A stretch of DNA of 64,000 nucleotides, taken from positions 72,927,821 through 72,991,820 of the forward strand of contig NC_092346.1 of assembly GCF_963676685.1 (NCBI RefSeq), given 5' to 3'. Position 1 is the stretch's first letter. Each line of letters opens with the position of its first letter. The position numbers and the translations under genes are program-made. The notes below the pieces were generated by a model that saw only the letters and a program-made list of their open reading frames with translations, did not search any database and was not told where the DNA came from. Origin of the DNA: Mytilus edulis (taxonomy: Eukaryota > Mollusca > Bivalvia > Mytilida > Mytilidae). Positions 1-12,800 of this stretch are shown here, one piece after another.

Positions 1-1905
1 AAATCCGGGGATGCGAACGACCCAGCAAATTACCGTGGTATAAGTCTAGTCAGCAATCTAGGTAAACTATTCACTACTATTTTGAATAGTAGATTATTAA
101 AATGGGCATCAATGAACGATATTTTATCTGATGCACAATTTGGTTTTCGTAATGGTTACAGTACAGTAGATGCTGTGTTTTGTTTATATTCTGTCATACA
201 AAATTCTTTTTGTAAAGGTAATAGATTATATTGTTGCTTTGTTGACTTTTTAAAAGCGTTTGATACAGTTGATCGTCTATGTTTGTGGTACAAGATTTCT
301 AAATTAGGAATCAGAGGCAAATTGCTTAATATTTTAAAATCAATGTATAACAATGTAAGATCTTGTATTAGATTTGATGGGTTTAATTCAAAATACTTTT
401 CTAATAATCTTGGCTTAATGCAAGGGGAAGTTCTTTCCCCTATTTTATTTTCATTTTATGTCAATGACTTTGAGAATGAATTTATTAATAATGGTAACTG
501 TGGACTTGAATTTCAGGACATAACACTTTTTTTATTAATGTATGCTGATGATATGATTTTGATGTCAGAATCAATCCAAGGCTTACAAAATATGTTAAAT
601 ACTTTATCTGGTTATACTGAGAAATGGGGTCTTTCAGTTAACACAAAAAAAACAAAGATAGTAGTTTTTCGTAAAGGTGGGAAAATTAGTCTTACTGAGA
701 CATGGATTTATAATGGTAAACCATTAGATATTGTAGATCATTTTTGTTATCTGGGTGTGTTATTTCATTATAATTGTAAATTTTATATTACTCAAAACCA
801 CTGTGCTGAACAAGGCAGGAAAGCTATGTTTAGTATGAGGAAAAAGGCATTATCCTTATACCTGAACACTGTTACTTCTATAAGTTTATTTGACACTTAT
901 GTATGTAGTATTTTAATGTATGGTTGTGAAGTTTGGGGTGTTCATAGAGCACCAAATGTAGAAAAAGTTCATTTGGACTATTGCAAAACATTACTAGGTG
1001 TCAAGAGGTCCACTTCTAATGTAATGGTTTATTATGAATTAGGAAGATTTCCATTGTTATATGAGCGAAATTTTAGGATGCTCAAATTATGGACTAAAAT
1101 TCACGGTAGTGAAAATTGTATTATAAAGTCTTGTTACAAAGAACTAGTAGCAAATAGCAATAAATGTAAAAATTGGGCAACTTGTATTAAAACAATTTTA
1201 TATGATCTTGGTATGAATTATTATTGGGACAACCAATGGGTACTTTGTTTGGATAGTTCATTTTTACAATTAACCAAACAACGAATATATGATCAAGCTA
1301 AACAAGAGTTGCATTTCATGCTTGAAACATCACCAAAGTGTAGATTATATAAGTATATTGTGTCAAATGTAGAATTACAATTTTATTTACAAAAATGTAT
1401 TCCTGTAATAGCTCGTAAATGGATAATGAGAATTCGCCTATCCTCACATAATCTATGCATTGAAACTGGTCGTTTTTATGGAATAAGTAGAAATAGTAGA
1501 ATGTGTATTATGTGTGATAAAAATGTAGTAGAGGATGAATTTCATTTTATTTTACAATGTACAAATTATAATGATATACGTAAAAAGTTTATCAAGAAAT
1601 ATTATTGGACTAGACCATCAACTTATAAATTAATACAATTGTTTTCTGTTGAAAACACTAAGGAACTCTGTAATTTAGGAAAGTACTTACTCTATGCATT
1701 TAAGTGCAGGAATAATATTTAAGACCTATGTTTATTATATGTAGTCTGAAACTCACAAACTGTATAATATGTAACTGATATTTCTGACGTTTGTTATTTA
1801 TGTGCATGTTAATGCTATACAACTTGTAAACTGTATATTTATGCATATTATACCGTTAAACTGTATTGTTTAAGGTAAATAAAGAATTGGAATTGAAATG
1901 AAATA
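1..1905 (+). mobile_element. Non-LTR retrotransposon (LINE), 3' part with open reverse transcriptase ORF
   Basis: The reading frame is open from base 1 to the stop at 1722, so the 5' part of the element lies outside the window; the first internal Met is at 82. Visible reverse transcriptase blocks, in order, are FGFRNGYST, FVDFLKAFDTVD (catalytic Asp block), GLMQGEVLSPILF and YADDMIL (catalytic YADD), followed by a thumb region. Near the C-terminus, CIMCDKNVVEDEFHFILQC is a Cys/His knuckle typical of Jockey/I/CR1-group LINEs. A short 3'UTR ends near 1905 in AATAAAG plus GAATT/GAAAT simple repeats. There is no stop or frameshift over 574 codons, so this copy is young. It lies inside or beside XRN2 intron 1, antisense to that gene. 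The exact clade is not decided. Confidence 0.88.
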
Positions 1906-2318
1906 CTGAATGTATTTATAGCTTGGTATGAGTAAAACATTGAAGATTTTAAATGAAAAACACAAAAGATAATTGTTTTTAACAGCTTGGTCCCTTTGAT
2001 CTGAAACAATGAAACAATAAAATATAGCAATACACTATGATAACCATTATTATTCAACACAAAAAAAATCAAAGAGCTGATAGCGCTTAGGTGGAAGAAG
2101 GTGAATAAAAGGTAACTTGAATTACCATAACAGCAGCCCCACTAACCCAGCCTGCTTTGTTCCATTATCGTTGTGACATATTTTTTTTCTTCAAACCAGA
2201 ATGTGCCATAAGTACATGGATTTCCCATCTGTACAATCATTTTCTGTTCAGTGGACCATGAAAATTAGGTAAAATCTTTAATTTGGCAGAAAAATTATAA
2301 AGATCATATCATATATAT
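1906..2318. other. AT-rich spacer between two transposable elements
   Basis: This probably belongs to XRN2 intron 1. I see no coding potential: the one minus-strand ORF here is low-complexity and has no recognisable motif. Confidence 0.4.
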
Positions 2319-3383
2319 GTCAAATCAGCACCTAGTCAAATTGGCACCTGGTTAAATCAGCACCTGATGTAGTAATTTTGGCACCCATGTTAAATATGTC
2401 TAATATATATTATATATATCAATTAATATATATTTGTTGGCAATATTCTAAGCAAAACGATTAAAATAAAGAAGGGGTTGTGCCAAAATATTGATGAATT
2501 TACATTTTAAGGCAGTTTTTGTATGCCATTTTTTCGGTCTAACTAATGTGAGTGTATTAAAAGTGTAAGATATTTTTTATGCATGTTTCATCCAGTTGAG
2601 CATATTCTGCATGATTGTTGGTTTCATGCTGTTTAAACTTTCCTGCAAAACGACCTTAGAATTGTGTATAATTTTTCGATAATTAGTAATACTAATGAAA
2701 AGTGCTCATGGTTTTCACTATCACTTCTGACTTTCTGATAAAACAACATCTTGTGTAATGGCTACATTGTTTTTTGAAGAAAAAAACCATCAATAACTAC
2801 TTGTATATATATATAGAGTTACAGCTCTTTTAATAATGCTAGCAAGACATTGACTCTTTAATCATGTTAATCAACAAAGACTTGTAATTTTTGTATAGGT
2901 ATTCGTGAAATTATTCTTAAAATTTATTAATTGAAAAGAAAACTAATCAAAACAGTCCGAGTCATAAATAGAATGTTGAGAAAACCCTAAGAATAATAAA
3001 CGTATTTACACTTTTGGTATTTAGATGTATTTTGCCTCCGAATGACCTTATATCACCTCTGAATAACCCTTTGACATCAAGCTACAATCACTTTTTAGTT
3101 ATGACGTCAAATGTGTTGAATTATGATGTCAAAGTTTACGGGAACCTGTGTGATTATATGTAATGGCGGACAAATTTGCATACAAGTGTAATATGTCTAT
3201 TAGAATTAGAAAGATCATTTAGACATTTTTCGAATAGTTTATATATACAAATGTAGTTTATATCAAATATAATTGGATGCCAAATTGACTTTAAATAGGT
3301 GCCAATTTGACTAGATGCTGATTTAACCAGATGCCAATTCGACTTTTTCTATGGGTGCCGAATTGACCGGGTGCTGATTTGAC
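2319..3383. mobile_element. Non-autonomous DNA transposon with mosaic inverted ends
   Basis: The left end (2319-2395) carries repeated short units of the form GTCAAATCAGCACC / GTCAAATTGGCACC. The right end (about 3295-3383) carries the same units inverted (GGTGCTGATTTGAC, GGTGCCAATTTGAC). The interior is AT-rich without a long ORF. No clean target-site duplication could be read. The right end abuts an 18-nt C run at 3389-3406. The class is unknown. Confidence 0.6.
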
Positions 3384-3388
3384 TTGCA

Positions 3389-3412
3389 CCCCCCCCCCCC
3401 CCCCCCTCCCCC
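3389..3412. repeat. Poly-C tract
   Basis: Eighteen consecutive C (3389-3406), one T, then five C. It sits directly at the right end of the preceding inverted-repeat element and may be part of its terminus or an assembly-sensitive homopolymer. Confidence 0.9.
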
Positions 3413-3647
3413 GGATTCATGCACCATCATTAAAAATGGTAATTATGACTAATGGGGGTCCCTGAATATGTAAAATGCTTTTTTTGTGCAATGTAAATTG
3501 GTACGGAAATTAAGAGATACATATATGAATCCGACTCTGTATTGAGAGAAAATGAGATAATTTAGTTTTTTTTCCAGTCAGACAAAAAATACCATGCCCA
3601 TGGAGATTTTTTTGAAAGAATGCACCCAAATTGAAAATCTGTATTAC

Positions 3648-3722
3648 CTTTTCTTCTACACAATGGAGTAGAATTGATGGATACTTTTTACTTAACCAGC
3701 GAAAAAATGCCGGTACTCCCAT
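3648..3722 (-). CDS. XRN2: XRN2-like 5'-3' exoribonuclease, first coding exon only
   Basis: Read on the minus strand from the ATG at 3722, the exon encodes 25 residues beginning MGVPAFFRWLSKKYPSI and ending HCVEEK, followed by a GTAATA donor (GT at 3647-3646). This is the nearly invariant N-terminus of the XRN family, nuclear XRN2 type (known for human XRN2: MGVPAFFRWLSRKYPSI...CVEEK). XRN2 degrades 5'-monophosphate RNA, including the downstream product in torpedo transcription termination. The exon ends in phase 0. The remaining exons must lie left of base 1, since nothing in 1-3640 encodes the following XRN_N segments. It is divergent from the HEAT-repeat gene. XRN1 is the alternative but fits less well. 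Confidence 0.85.
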
Positions 3723-3885
3723 TTTTTCGGCTGAATTTAAATTTCCACGCTGGTTTGTTATTTATCGGCCTTGACCTTTCAATATTTCCGCAATTATTTT
3801 AAGAAAGACCTTTTCTGATTAGTCATTACACAGAATTATATCCAATAAAAACGTCTGTCTCAATATTTACGATTTTGTTTACAAA
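3723..3885. promoter_or_regulatory. Putative bidirectional promoter (XRN2 / HEAT-repeat gene)
   Basis: Only 163 bp separate the minus-strand XRN2 start (3722) from the plus-strand start at 3886. It holds a CCAAT box on the plus strand at 3842-3846 and no clear TATA box. Transcription start sites cannot be placed from sequence alone. Confidence 0.55.
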
Positions 3886-6800
3886 ATGTCGAATGCAATC
3901 TTGAAAGAACTGTGTAGTTCTTTAAAATTAGAGCGGGACAGGGGATATCAAAATTTTGTCGCTCATCTTCAATCTCTCGACGAAGAAGGAATTTATAATC
4001 TTCAGTTCGATCTGTCAAAATTACTAAATGACAATGAATTATCTTGGGAATCTAAACATGGAGGTCTTATGGGTGCAAAAGCAGTTTTGGAAAACGGAAA
4101 CGTTTCAGATGATTTTGAAATTGAAATTAAAAGAAAATGCATGGACCATCTAGATGACAATGAATTCCGAGTAAGAATTGCTGCAGGTATGATCATGACA
4201 TAAAATCAGTGACAATGTATCATATGACTTGTGATAAATGTCTTGTGGTGTACAGGTGGTAAACGGAAAAAGTCGCAGGAAAAAAAGTCGCAGAAAAAAA
4301 AAGTCACAATATATTTTTGAGTAAAATTATCAGAAATTTATGTTGAAATGCACATGAAATAGTCACTATGTACATGTATGCGATAAATAATTAAACTGGA
4401 GTTTTTATATGCATAGTAAAGAGTCATAATATACTTCATTTTTGTACTTGTATGAGATCAATTATCTATATTTTTTAAACGAACTTTTTAACAAACACGA
4501 AAAGGTCATTTTTCCCTTTATTTAATAATGGTCCCAAGTTGTATTTCATTGGTATGGCTTCTTAACTATACAGGAATTGAAAGGACTACAAAAAGGGAAA
4601 GGTGCCACAAGAAGCCACTAATCAATATCAGCAGTCCCTATCCGGTCTCACTAATTAGCGACAACAAGAATTTTAGCGACAACAAGCGTCAACAAGCGAC
4701 AAGAAGCGACAACAAGAATTATTTTAGCGACAACAAGCGACAAGAAAACATTTTTTTTTAATTAAAATTAATTATTGCAATAAATATTAAAAGAATATGC
4801 AAAAGTAAATAATTTTAGCGACAAGAAAGTTAAAATTGATAGAAAAAAATGAAACATTACTTACATAATATTTTATCATCTATTATGAATAACAGCCAGT
4901 ATTACGTTTAATTATTGTATTATGAGATTACTTCTCCTTGTGTTTTAGAACATATTATTTATCTTATAATTTGTTTTTTAAAACTCTTTTCGTGCAATAT
5001 ATATTAAGCTCGCAAAATTAATTATTTGTGCATCATTGTCCTGAAAATATTGACACAAATTGTGAAATACAAAGAACTGAAATCAAACAGGAGGAAAAGA
5101 AAATTGAAATGTGTATTGCCTCATTAAACGATATTTATCATGTTTATGCATATTGATTGAAGATGAAAGGAATTAATGACAATCTTGAGTTTTCAACAGG
5201 TTTTCAACAGGTGTTCACTATTTACAATGATTGTATATTCTGGCGCGTGTAATTGTTTAGTCTGACGCGTGTACAAAGTTGAAGCAGAGACATATATACA
5301 CATATATGTCTCTGGTTGAAGGTGTTAATTGGATGTTATTGTAGCAATAAAACAGGGGACACGCAACTCGTTAATCTCATTTGATGTTCCACATTGTGTG
5401 TACTGTTATTACCTTAGAATGAAGCCACATCTAATGTTGTTCCTTTAAGCAAATGAATCAAAATATTATATTCCATTATGCCCGCTCCATATATATCTCC
5501 ATTCGTTTATTCATACTTTGACTTTGATGAAAACAGATACATACATTATCTTATACATATTCTTCATATTTAAAAATAAAAAAAAGAAGCTCAATCTCTT
5601 TCTTCTTCACAAATGTTAAATTTCTTCATCTACCAATATACTAATATAAACTTCACAATCTCTTTCTTCCTCACAAATGTTTCATTTCTTCGTCTATCTA
5701 TATAATAAAACATTTTAATTAGACATATTTGCTCGTACATTGTATATTTAAAAAAACCCATTAAATACAAATTTCTTTATATCTAATAAAAAAAAAAATG
5801 TTTTCTTGTCGCTAAATAGTCTTCTTGTCGCTTGTTGTCGCTAAAATAATTCTTGTTGACGCTTTTTGTCGCTTCTTGACGCTTGTTGTCGCTAATTAGT
5901 GAGACCCGTCCCTATCAATAAATGTTGTAAATACTAAACTATTGGTAAACTGTATTAGTAATAACTATTCTTGTACAACACAGCTTTACCTCCAAAACCA
6001 TGTCTCAGTTTTCCAACAACATCAATAGAACAAATTTTATACCCTAGCTATTGAATTAAGTGATCTCTTATAATGAATTGATGTTGCAAACTTCATTGAA
6101 GATTTATGAGAGAATGAAATACAATAGTAAAAATCTGAGACACGGTTTTTGAGGTCAAACTGTGTTGTGCAAGAATCTATAAAATATTTTGGGATGCTAT
6201 GAATAACAAATAAGTTAAATTCATTCAAGTATGGACATCACAATATAGCAACTAATTACATAACAATTAATTATCAATTTATGTAATAATTATGTCAGAA
6301 TAAAATTATCACATTTTGAAAGATTAATCCTTCTTCCATTGTCTTCTTTCTTTTGGTACAAATGAACCTCATTTATAAAATTTAAAGAAGGGAGAGTGGA
6401 ATTACATCAGTTTAAAGATGTCTGATTGGGGATGAAAAATCTTTGTTTTGTGCTACATTAATTATAAAGGGCCCACAAAGAGCAAAGTAAAATATTGCAA
6501 TGATTTGATAATTGACAAATATGTTTTTATAAATCATATGTAAATGTAAATATAATCATCTCAATTTTAAGATGTTAAACCACATCCAGATCAGATCAGA
6601 GCCACACACTTATAAGTAAAAAGCCATGACAATTATATCTAAAATTAACAGGCAGTTATTCTCATATACAAATATATGTACATTGCCGGAAAAATATAAA
6701 ATTTATTCGTATGAGCTTTAGAAACAGGACAAAAAATTTATATTTTCCGACAATGTACTTATATTGTTTTTATCCTCAAACTTACTCCCAACACTTGAAG

Positions 6801-9800
6801 CTTTAGTTATTAAAATATAAATTGTGGTCTCTAATTTTTCAAAGAAATCAACATAGTGTAAACGGGGACAGTGAAGAGGGCCCCAAAATGAACTGGTATG
6901 GAAAATGAAATATCCACATTACCACTTGCTCAACATGGAAGTTGGGTAACAGGAGACTTTATTTGTACAACCTGTTTGTCTACCTGTTATTTGTACAATA
7001 CAAGGCTGATTGCAGGATAAAACAGGTTACATAAAAACATAATTTGTACTACATGTACATGTTTATTGAAAGAAGCAAATATGCAAAAAGATATAAATCC
7101 TGACCAAAACATATCTGCTTGGTCTTGTCCCTACTTGCAAGATAAAGGCTTTTTTTTCTTGGTATAAATTTTCTCATGGGTATTGGGTATTGGCAGTGTC
7201 TGACACTGTATATATATCATTTTGTGAAATCTACTAGTCAAGACAGATCATACACATGTAAAAAATGTAGGTTAACTCCGTTCACCAGAAGACTTTAGGA
7301 AACAAGATAAGGTGTCACATATGCTGGGCTGGGGTACATGTAGCTAATTGTACACTGGAAAAAAGGTTTCAAAATAGGGTTGTGTTGAATGTAGAAAACA
7401 CCTTTGTCTACATGTACCTCATTGCTTCACTGTCTTCCACTCAGACAAAAATTACACTTCTTTAAATTGACAGTTACTCGGTTAAATTTTTATACGACCG
7501 CAAAAATTGAAAATTTTTTGGTCGTATATTGGTATCACGTTGGCGTCGTCGTCTGCGTCGTGGTCGTCGTCCGAATACTTTTAGTTTTCGCACTCTAACT
7601 TTATTAAAAGTGAATAGAAATCTATGAAATTTTAACACAAGGTTTATGACCACAAAAGGAAGGTTGGGATTGATTTTGGGAGTTTTGGTCGCAACATTTT
7701 AGGAATAAGTGGCCAAAAAGGGCCCAAATAAGCATTTTCTTTTGACACAAGGTTTATGACCACAAAAGGAAGGTTAATGTTAAGTTTATGTAACAGTTGT
7801 ATAAAGCTTTATATTTAGGATTATCAACATTATATCAATGATTAGTAAAGAAGGCAAGACATTTCAGTGTGTGCACTCTTGTTTGTAAAAAAGAGGGGAG
7901 TTTTCACATGTTGCATCATATCTTACAAACCATTAATGACTATCGCTTTAAACTTTACACACTTCTATATTATATTAATCTTTAGATCTGTATATTTGTT
8001 AGTGATGATTCGAAATATTTTTTACAGTTACTGAGTTTTTTGTAAAAAAAGTTTTTTTGTACATGTTGCACCGTATTTCAGAAACTATTTATGATTATTG
8101 CATAACACTTCTCACACAAGATAAAGGACATATCATGCGCTCATGGCGCAGCTGTTAATTACAAATTGTGACATTGATGAAGAGTTGTCCCATTGGCAGT
8201 CATACATGTACCTCCTTTTCTAAAATCTATTTGAATAGATCCCCTTGGTTAAATACATATTACCGGTAATACAATATAAATTCATTGTTTCTATTAATTG
8301 TTTTAAGTTCTTTATTGAAATAGTCTTGTCAACTGTGTTATGAAAATGATTCTATATATCTTACACATGTACATGTTGTTTTCATGATCGATATATTTGT
8401 TATTATTTATTTAAGGTGAAGTACTTGGTGCTTTATGTAAAAAGATTGGTCCAGAAATTTATGGAGATGTAAAAGATCAAATTCTGAATGGAATTCGCTC
8501 TAATTTAGAACGAGAAATGCCAACTGGCGATGAACATCAAAATGATGATGATGTGGAAAAACTTGTGGAAAAACTGAGTAGTTCACCTGGAGGGGAAAAG
8601 GTGAAATATTTACCTCAACTTTCAATCTAACATGTATATTTTGACCTTTGAGTATATTTTATACTTTATGACTGGTCTATGATCATAGGAGGGCATTATG
8701 TTTTAAAGTGTGTGCCTCTTTTTATCTGTCAGTCCTGTATAAGGTTAAGTTTTTGTTTAACATGTTTAATGCAGTATACATAAAGTTCTGGTCCTATCAT
8801 CTTGAAAGTTTGTACCGGTACCCATGTTTTATAGATGTGAACTTTTGGAAATATATATGCCAAATTAGATTTTTTACTCTGATTCTGAGGTTCACTGAAC
8901 ATCTAAATTTGATGTGGATGCAAAACATAGTTTCTGATTGACACATACAGTTTTGTATCATTTGTTATTTGTTTATCTTAAGGATGTACTTAGGTGAGGT
9001 TTTGGAATAAGTGTCAAATGTTCGAACTTCTTGGTGTTTTTCCATACAATAGAAGCTAAAATATATTGCCCCATAACACCTATTTATCTTTTAAGATAAG
9101 ACTTAGTAGCTCATAAAAAAGTCATTTGACAAAATTTAAGTAGATTCCTGATTTTCATTATTTTGATTTGAGACCCAAATAATACTGATGCAAATATAAA
9201 GTAAAAACTCAGACTCAGCCTTTTCCTGCCTTATTTTATAAATCAAATATCTCGAAAAGGAGCTCCATGACCTATCAATATTTTTAGCTTATTTTGATTC
9301 TTAACTTATACTCTTCCAGCTTAAAGTATCAATTTTGATTTCTTAATTTATCTAATTTTACCTAAGATCATCCTTTAAAGTCTTAACAATGTCTTCATCA
9401 GGTATCAATATGTTGTATACATAAAAAAAATACTATTTGATTTTCTACATGTCTCACAATAAGCATGATCAGTTTGCTTAAACCAAATTTCATTATAATT
9501 TTTAGATAATTGGGGTTGAATTTTTAATGATATTTATCATTTGATGTGGGTTTTTTTTTTTAAATTGTTAAAAAAAATTAATATTATTATCAAAGTTTAT
9601 GACATCTCATTGAATATTGTAGGTGAAAAGGGCAATTTTGTGTTAGCTTTGTGTTGAGGTGCACCATGCAGTGTTTATTCAGTTGTTATAATAAGCATAC
9701 AAATAAATTACAAAATTTATTTAAGGGTCATGTTATTTATTACAATAGTTCAATCTTTTTGGTTGTACACCAATCTATATCTATATGGTTTTCATGGTTT

Positions 9801-12800
9801 CAGGACATACTTACATTTGTAAGTAAAATTCCCTGCTTTTATCTATGTTTATCGGTGAAGATCACATGAACTTGCCGTGGTCCTAAAATCTTTTATATCG
9901 TTGATAGAACATAAAGCCAAGCAATCAGTTCAGTTTCTTGTATATTCCTCCATTAATTGTGGAGCACTACACAAAGGGTATATTTTTAGCAACTATATAC
10001 ACCTTAAAACATAAGGAAATATTTAATTATATACAGATGACTGAATTTGGTTATAATAATCACTAAATAATGAGTATCATAATTAATTCATAAGATTGCC
10101 ATCATAAATTGAAAAAATAAAATAATAATAATAGTTCATAATGTGCTGAGGTGTAAGAGATTGTTAAGTTAACAACTGCATTTACAAATAAGAGTTTAAG
10201 TGGTCTCAAATTAATCTTTCTTATAATTATTAGTTAAAAGTGCTAAAAATGAAGGCTGACTAAGCTGATTTAACATATTGCTAGAATTGAAGCAAGAAAT
10301 ATGTTTACAGACAATGTTTTGCATATGTTATACATTGTGTATGTATTTTTGTTCTACAAATATAACATTTTGTTTAAAAATAATTTGCACTACATTGAAT
10401 ATATTCTATATAGTACATACAAAAACATACTTAAATCATCAATCATTTATCATTAGAAATGTTTAAATGTTAAAATTGTGTGTTGAATATTCATTGGCAT
10501 AAATTATGATCAATTTAAACCTTTTTTATAGAGAATAAATGTAGATGCAGCACAGATATTTCACGACACTGCAGGATGGAAGTCTTTAGAGACATGGATG
10601 AAGTAAGTGTTTGTGTACAATTAAACCTGGTAAAACCAAACACCATAGGTATGAAGATTTCTTCCCAATTGAATCATATGTTAATATATATATACTTGTA
10701 ATCTGTTTGTTGCAGACCACCCTTATGTATTCAATTAATCTAAAAACCTTACAACCTGGTACTGCAAAAATCTTGTCTGTTAAATATTTATATTTGGCTT
10801 TAGTGTTAAAAGATTAATCTGGTTTTTGTCGAGCCTGCAACTTTTGTTGCAGAAAGCTCGACATAGGGATAGTGATCCGGCGGCAGCGTTAGCTCACTTC
10901 TTAAAAGCTTTATATTTTAGAAGGTGGAAGACCTGGAGGCTTCATACTTTGTATATAGATGCTTCATGTTACGAAGTTTCCGTCAGTCACATGTCCAATG
11001 TCCTTGACCTCATTTTCATGGTTCAGTGACCACTTGAAAAAAAAAGTTCAAATTTTTTGTAATGTTGAATTCTCTCTTATTATAAGTAATAGGATAACTA
11101 TATTTGATATGTGCGTACCTTGCAAGGTCCTAATGTCTGTCAGACAGTTTTCACTTGACCTTGACCTAATTTCATGGATCAGTGAACAAGGTTAAGTTTT
11201 GGTGGTCACATCCATATCTCAGATACTATAAGCAATAGGGCTACTATATTTGTTGTATGAAATGATTGTTAGGTGCAGCAGGCAGATGTCATGTGACCTT
11301 GACCTCATTTTTATGGTTCAGTGGTCAAAGTTAAGTTTTTGAGTTTTGGTCTTTTTATCTAATACTATATGCCATAGGTCAACTATATTTGGTGTATGGA
11401 AATATTTTATGATCTTTATGTCAGTTGTGCAGGTTTTTCCTCATTTTCACGGTTCATTACACAGTGTTAAGTTTTTGTGTTTTGGTCTATTTTTCTTAAA
11501 CTTTTAGTAATGGGTCAACTATACAGGGATGGGCACGATTACTGACAAATGTAATCGATTATTAATCGATTACATGAAGGATTTTTGTGTAATCGATTAA
11601 TAATCGATTACTCAGATTTTTGTATGTAATCGATTGCAATCGATTACTTTATTAAAAGTAATTACATTACTTTTCGATTACTGTCACTTACATGCTAAAA
11701 AATTTTTTTTTTAAATTTATAAAGTAAGTTTAAACACAATTATGTTGCTCAACGTTTGTATAGTGGAAATTTAGAACTTTACCAAATGCAGCATTTAAAG
11801 CATTGTTTTCAAAATATAAGTTGACAGTTGTTTTGTAGATGGAATCTCTTACTTAGGATCAGAAATATTAAAAAAAATCTTGACATTTTGAATTTCAACA
11901 TGAATGAGAGATGACATCACGTTGCATCAATCAATTATACATAAAAAAAATTGCTTTCGTACTGACTTACAAAATGTAAGTTAGCTTTTTTGTTTTTATG
12001 CATTAAAATAGGTATATTTTAACATAGGCAATTACAATGTTGAAAGTTTTCTATGGAAAAAAAATATAAAAAAGTAGAATAATTAATTTGTTCAGCTAAT
12101 TTTAAAGATCAAAATTTATAATTATATTCAATTAATCCTTTTGTTTGGATAACCACCCTATTTACAGGTTATAAAACTGCCAATGGAGTACAATATATAA
12201 CCTGGGGCAAAATAATGTAAATCTCTTTCCTAATTAGACATAATTGAAATGAAAACAAAGTCTGTATAAAATTGATTAGAAGACTTTGATCATCTGATTA
12301 GTGAAGACGAGCAGTTTGTTCAGATTTTTGTATTCTTTAATCAAATTATAAACAATATATATTTATAGTGTCAAATGGGATACATGTATCTGTTTCTGAA
12401 AAGAATTTCAATGGATAGCCATTGGTTCATTGTCAAAGGGATTTTGTGTACTTTGTTAATTTTTATATATATCATAACTTTATAAGGAATCAACTGTTTG
12501 TCTATTTTGAGCTTAAATCCCAACTCTTAATGAAAATTGTGTTTTAAGGAATTTTAATACAAATGAACTTACTACTCTAATGCTGTACAGAACTCTTATT
12601 AAAAATTATGCTTTAATAAATTTTAATACAAATAAGCTTACTACTTTAATGTTGAACAGAACTTAACTTAAGACATATTTCTTATTTTAAATCTATTTTC
12701 TTATTTCAAATCTATATTCTTATTCTATATATAAAAGGTCTTGAATTATTGAAAAGCACATACATCCATTTGTTTCAAAAGCTAGTTATAAAGTAAAATT

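Larger units (their letters stand above)
4187..8415 (+). other. Intron 1 of the HEAT gene, largely repeat-derived
   Basis: It contains a 1.27-kb TIR element, two small fold-back elements and two mollusc repeat fragments (listed separately). The remaining sequence, including 6241-6660, 6770-7480 and 7890-8400, is AT-rich with no coding signal. A fragment near 8140-8215 resembles the tail of the family copied at 35378-35602. Confidence 0.7.

Noticed and set aside
7404-7598. 64-codon ORF ending in a Val-rich stretch
   Set aside because: Its C-terminal half is the GTCGTC-rich start of an interspersed repeat; no independent gene signal.
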